From JBCBJX01 sp038522735 (GTDB taxonomy: Bacteria; Pseudomonadota; Alphaproteobacteria; Caulobacterales; Parvularculaceae): 15,188 bases of DNA. Below, piece by piece: positions 14,065-15,188 of this stretch (position 1 is the stretch's first letter; each line of letters opens with the position of its first letter). The stretch is from positions 1-15,188 of the forward strand of contig JBCBJX010000082.1 of assembly GCA_038522735.1 (NCBI GenBank), written 5' to 3'. The position numbers and the translations under genes are program-made. The notes beneath the pieces are model-generated. The model was given only the letters and a program-made list of their open reading frames with translations. It did no database searches and was not told the DNA's origin.

Positions 14065-14742
14065 TCAGGACGCGGCCGCGAGGCGCTCCTCGATCGTTTT
14101 TTTGAAGTCTTCTTCGGTGCGGAGATTTTTCACCAACTGGCCATCGACCACGAAGGAGGGCGTGCCGGTGATATCGTAGGTCGTGCGGCCGTCCTCGATG
14201 ATCGCGCCGATGGTCTCGACGGTCTCCTGATTGCTGAGGCACGTCTCAAGCTCGGCCTCTGAAAGCCCCGCCTCGCCCGCGACTTTCAGAAACTCGCCGC
14301 GGGGGTCGGCGTTTTCGCCGTAGAGCCAGCTCGACTGGGAGGCGAAGAGGGCGCCGACGACACCGAAATAGGCCTCGCCCTCCCGTTCCTCGCCGGCGCG
14401 CTCGGCGACGCAGCGAGCCATCACGAAACCCGCCATGGCGAGATTGGCGGGCGCGGTCGGAAACTCGCGGAAGACGAAGCGGACTTTCCCCGTATCGACG
14501 TACTCGCTCTTGATCGTCGGATAGACCCGCGAATGGAACGTCGCGCAGTGGGGGCAGGTAACGGACGCGTATTCGATAATGGTCACCGGCGCGTCCGCCG
14601 CGCCGATGATCATGTCGTCCGGGAGCAGGATGTCCGAGGCGGCGGCGCTTTCGGAGGCGCTCGGCGCCGAGCCGTCCGAACCGCCGCAGGCGGCGAGGGC
14701 GAGGGCGGCGAGGGAGAGAAAGGCGGCGCGAGCGACGATCAT
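14065..14742 (-). CDS. DsbA-like thioredoxin-fold lipoprotein (thiol oxidoreductase)
   Basis: This 225-residue exported protein has a thioredoxin fold. The start chosen is ATG 14742, with GAGG 6 nt upstream. It gives a short basic N-terminus, a hydrophobic run (AAFLSLAALALAAC) and a lipobox LAAC with Cys19 as the likely lipidated residue. A Ser/Ala/Gly-rich linker follows. The active site is TCPHC (Cys63 and Cys66) in an EYASVTCPHCATFH context, typical of DsbA/BdbD-type proteins. A helical insertion carries further cysteines, and TGTPSF near the C-terminus supplies the cis-proline. It probably forms or shuffles disulfides in the periplasm while anchored to a membrane. An earlier in-frame ATG (14754) would add four residues; still longer starts spoil the signal peptide. 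smc lies downstream on the same strand. Confidence 0.88.
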   Translation of the reverse strand: MIVARAAFLSLAALALAACGGSDGSAPSASESAAASDILLPDDMIIGAADAPVTIIEYASVTCPHCATFHSRVYPTIKSEYVDTGKVRFVFREFPTAPANLAMAGFVMARCVAERAGEEREGEAYFGVVGALFASQSSWLYGENADPRGEFLKVAGEAGLSEAELETCLSNQETVETIGAIIEDGRTTYDITGTPSFVVDGQLVKNLRTEEDFKKTIEERLAAAS

Positions 14743-14751
14743 GGGGAGCCT

Positions 14752-14797
14752 CATCCGGGTCGATGCTGTTCTAATGAAATCGTCGCCGACCCGGATG
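14752..14797. repeat. Perfect 11-bp inverted repeat in the leader of the DsbA-like gene
   Basis: CATCCGGGTCG (14752-14762) and CGACCCGGATG (14787-14797) are exact reverse complements 24 bp apart. On the minus strand the last arm ends next to the AGG of the Shine-Dalgarno for ATG 14742. It could be an RNA stem affecting ribosome access, the end of the upstream message, or paired protein-binding sites. The symmetry is certain; the role is unknown. Confidence 0.6.
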
Positions 14798-14840
14798 GCG
14801 AAGACAAGGCGCTTCCAGAGAGGCGTATGGTCGCCGCGTC

Positions 14841-15188
14841 CTAGTTTCCGGACTGCGCGGCGAGGATCGCCGCCCATTTCGCGTGCTCCGCGCTCAGCTG
14901 GGAGGCGAGCTCCGCCGGCGCCGCCGCGACCTGACCGCCCGGATTGGAGGAGAACTCCGGAATGATCGCCGGGCCCGTCGGGCCGTAACCGAAGCCCTGC
15001 TCGCGGAACTGGCGCTCCAGATCGAACAGCCGCGGCAGGGCGTAGCTCTGTCCGGTCATCTCAAGCTGATCGAGGTAAAGCGCGAGGTCCTGTTCCGCCC
15101 GCGCCAGCTGGCGGCCTGCTGCGGTGACGTTGTCGGCCGCGTTGTTCACCCGCCGCGTCTTGGTGAAACCCTCCAGGAAACCGACGAC
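14841..15188 (-). CDS. Unrecognised protein, C-terminal part (cut by window edge)
   Basis: An open frame enters from the right edge and ends at a TAG, leaving about 115 residues. The visible part begins VVGFLEGFTKTRRVNNAADN and continues with a helical, charged stretch (ARAEQDLALYLDQLEMTG, then RLFDLERQFREQGFGYGP). A Pro/Gly-rich turn and an Ala-rich amphipathic end (AELASQLSAEHAKWAAILAA) follow. Even amino-acid use, GC-rich third positions and its place upstream of a same-strand gene suggest that it is real, but I do not recognise the family. The GTG at 15149 is probably internal because the frame stays open to the edge. It ends 98 nt before the DsbA-like start and may share its message. Confidence 0.6.
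   Translation of the reverse strand, partial: VVGFLEGFTKTRRVNNAADNVTAAGRQLARAEQDLALYLDQLEMTGQSYALPRLFDLERQFREQGFGYGPTGPAIIPEFSSNPGGQVAAAPAELASQLSAEHAKWAAILAAQSGN

Noticed and set aside
14841..14930. Resemblance of the C-terminal SAEHAKWAAILAA stretch to the ends of TctC-type tricarboxylate-binding proteins
   Set aside because: The preceding residues do not fit that family, and a short amphipathic helix is not enough evidence.
1..15188. CRISPR array, insertion sequence, prophage, tRNA or toxin-antitoxin pair
   Set aside because: I looked for regularly spaced repeats, transposase motifs, tRNA-like clover-leaf arms and small paired genes and saw none; the genes are housekeeping genes in conserved orders.

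Overview
The window looks like an ordinary chromosomal stretch of a GC-rich alphaproteobacterium. The reasons are the separate b and b' subunits in an atpI-atpB-atpE-atpF'-atpF operon, a short-hinged SMC next to a DsbA-like thiol protein, a TonB-dependent outer-membrane receptor, and a glycine decarboxylase split into two subunits (gcvPA/gcvPB). That split, with the gene orders, would fit the Caulobacterales/Hyphomonadales/Parvularculales side of the class, but this placement is an inference. I see no insertion sequence, phage, CRISPR array, tRNA or rRNA, and no clear sign of horizontal transfer.

Layout. (1) 1-1247: a divergent pair made of a ZnuD-like zinc receptor (minus strand, cut by the window edge) and a Zur-type Fur-family repressor (plus strand). 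A 34-bp imperfect dyad lies between them and is the natural candidate for a shared Zur operator. (2) 1248-6001: a glycine cleavage operon. A good promoter candidate leads into a tandem glycine riboswitch, followed by gcvT, gcvH, gcvPA and gcvPB. The last strand of the second aptamer can pair perfectly with the gcvT Shine-Dalgarno region. (3) 6120-6794: a Gtt1-like glutathione S-transferase, separated from the converging ATP synthase operon by a nested palindromic repeat. (4) 10401 down to 6976, minus strand: promoter, atpI, atpB, atpE, atpF', atpF (the whole Fo part) and a DUF924 gene almost touching atpF. atpE stands apart, with a G-poor leader, a strong Shine-Dalgarno and hairpins on both sides. 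(5) 15188 down to 10465, minus strand: the C-terminal end of an unrecognised protein, a DsbA-like lipoprotein and smc, with short inverted and direct repeats in the gaps.

How the parts work: Zur would repress zinc-receptor synthesis when zinc is plentiful. The riboswitch would turn on glycine breakdown to CO2, ammonia and methylene-tetrahydrofolate when glycine is high (the lpd/L-protein is not here). The atp operon makes the proton channel and stator of ATP synthase, and the F1 genes must be elsewhere. SMC organises the chromosome.

I found no convincing new multi-gene system. The parts most worth a second look are regulatory: the riboswitch expression platform, the structured flanks of atpE, the Zur dyad, the REP-like element, and the inverted repeat in the leader of the DsbA-like gene. 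Many long open frames on the opposite strand are GC-driven shadows and are not annotated.
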